A stretch of 34,086 nt of DNA, taken from positions 5,078 to 39,163 of the forward strand of contig NVXP01000041.1 in NCBI GenBank assembly GCA_002733985.1. Reading direction: 5' to 3'. This DNA is from Fluviicola sp. Lineage in GTDB: Bacteria; Bacteroidota; Bacteroidia; Flavobacteriales_D; Crocinitomicaceae. Every line of letters begins with the position of its first letter. Within the stretch, counting starts at the first letter, position 1. The position numbers and the translations under genes are program-made. The notes under the pieces were generated by a model. The model searched no databases and was not told the DNA's origin. It was given only the letters and a program-made list of their open reading frames with translations. Of this stretch, positions 33,312 through 34,086 are shown piece by piece.

Positions 33312-33908
33312 TTAACGCAAATATCCACTGATTTCGCTTACAGGTAAAAATTGGATACCAGTAAAACCTTCACTTAAAATTGCAGTGACAAGTCCTTTTG
33401 CTACAATTGGTCGAGCTATATAGTTTTTAGGGCGAAAAAATTCCTTATTGACTGGCAGTTTAGCCCCATCAATCATTAGTTGTTTTACACTTGCCACCAC
33501 GTTTTCATCAATATCATCCCACTCTGGATCTACATTATCCAAATCTAAGCAATCAACATTATTGATTGGATGAAAAATATAATAATGATCATCCAAATTT
33601 CGGCCTTCATGGTCTATTACAGTAATGGGTAAAAACTCAATATCTATCAACTTTTGCTTCTCTATAAACAATTTCATTTTTTCTGAAATGATGGTGACTC
33701 CTTCTGTATTCTTAACATTATCTACAAGTAGGGTATTCGCAGGATTTCGTGAATCCATGTGAAGTGTCACTCCATTTGGAAAGCTATCCGATTGAGCTAT
33801 GCCCAGATCCAGTTCATAATATTTTTCAAACCCTTTCATTCTCACTAAAACTGCAGCACTGGATTCTGTTTTTGCAGCCCAGATAAAAAACTCATCATTC
33901 ATTATCAT
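33312..33908 (-). CDS. Imm11 (DUF1629) family immunity-like protein
   Basis: 198 residues, cytoplasmic. Matches the Imm11/DUF1629 pattern: VTIISEKMKLFIEKQKLIDIEFLPITVIDHEGRNLDDHYYIFHPINNVDCLDLDN (a Ser-Glu-Lys-Met helix then the conserved YYxxHPxNxVDCLD block) and a C-terminal VNKEFFRPKNYIARPIVAKGLVTAILSEGFTGIQFLPV. In polymorphic toxin systems these proteins neutralise a cognate effector. No toxin gene is in the window; it would have to lie beyond base 34086 (upstream on this strand) or be absent. The 178 bp after the gene to the window end contain no gene. Confidence 0.7.
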   Translation of the reverse strand: MIMNDEFFIWAAKTESSAAVLVRMKGFEKYYELDLGIAQSDSFPNGVTLHMDSRNPANTLLVDNVKNTEGVTIISEKMKLFIEKQKLIDIEFLPITVIDHEGRNLDDHYYIFHPINNVDCLDLDNVDPEWDDIDENVVASVKQLMIDGAKLPVNKEFFRPKNYIARPIVAKGLVTAILSEGFTGIQFLPVSEISGYLR

Positions 33909-34086
33909 TCCTTGTTATTTTATTCCAAAATACATTTCAATTAATAGTAGTTCTCCAAAATAATTAGATTTCACAGACATAATATTAATTCCAGTACACG
34001 CGTATCAAGTGGATTAGTTTTAAAAAAAACTATATTTATGTTACGTACATAATGCTTTCGAGCCGATTCCTTGAATATAAGCTTTT

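Noticed and set aside
1-34086. Search by eye for tRNA, rRNA, CRISPR array, riboswitch and transposase.
   Set aside because: None seen; no cloverleaf-like GGTTCGAAT-type segment with the right context, no regularly spaced repeats, no DDE or HUH transposase motif.

Overview
The window is AT-rich chromosomal DNA from a member of the Bacteroidota, most likely a marine or freshwater Flavobacteriales (Crocinitomicaceae-like; this placement is an inference). Several signals agree. A secreted protease carries a C-terminal type IX secretion (T9SS) sorting domain. Six genes have exact TAnnTTTG promoter boxes 5 to 27 nt upstream of their start codons. Shine-Dalgarno sequences are largely absent. The families are typical of the phylum: DUF3857/transglutaminase, TPR-SpoIIE phosphatase, DUF6567 and DUF6265 lipoproteins, GEVED-domain protease. 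No tRNA, rRNA, CRISPR array or transposase was found.

The left part, 1 to about 24.1 kb, is conserved core genome. It starts with a partial SDR dehydrogenase and a secreted coiled-coil protein, then a Nudix hydrolase divergent from pyrE and a SRPBCC protein. Biotin ligase (birA) is divergent from a tight cluster: rsfS, ftsH, a DUF2007 protein, cdsA and psd (ribosome silencing, membrane proteolysis, phospholipid synthesis). After three small exported proteins come a 1255-residue DUF3857/transglutaminase TPR protein, exodeoxyribonuclease III, a T9SS-exported subtilase with Glu at the position of the catalytic Asp, a secreted EEP phosphodiesterase, a MutS2 without its Smr domain, a beta-barrel protein and a TPR-SpoIIE phosphatase.

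From 24.2 to 28.1 kb there are two regulatory modules on the minus strand. In the first, an Rrf2-type repressor sits upstream of a small outer-membrane/DoxX operon, and the same 23-bp operator-like inverted repeat lies in front of both the regulator and the operon. The second is a compact PAS / histidine kinase / receiver operon preceded by two tandem hairpins.

From 28.1 kb to the end the DNA is accessory in character. It holds a twice-frameshifted lipoprotein pseudogene and then only minus-strand, mostly single-gene units: DUF6265 lipoprotein, AraC regulator, DUF1330 protein, haloalkane-dehalogenase-like hydrolase, Crp/Fnr regulator, a possible SUKH-type protein and an Imm11-family immunity protein. 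The DUF1330 gene is bracketed by two related, same-orientation imperfect inverted repeats with extrahelical bases. They resemble integron attC recombination sites, so this stretch may be part of a gene-cassette array. No integrase is in the window. The two immunity-like genes at the right edge have no visible toxin partner; one may lie just beyond the window.
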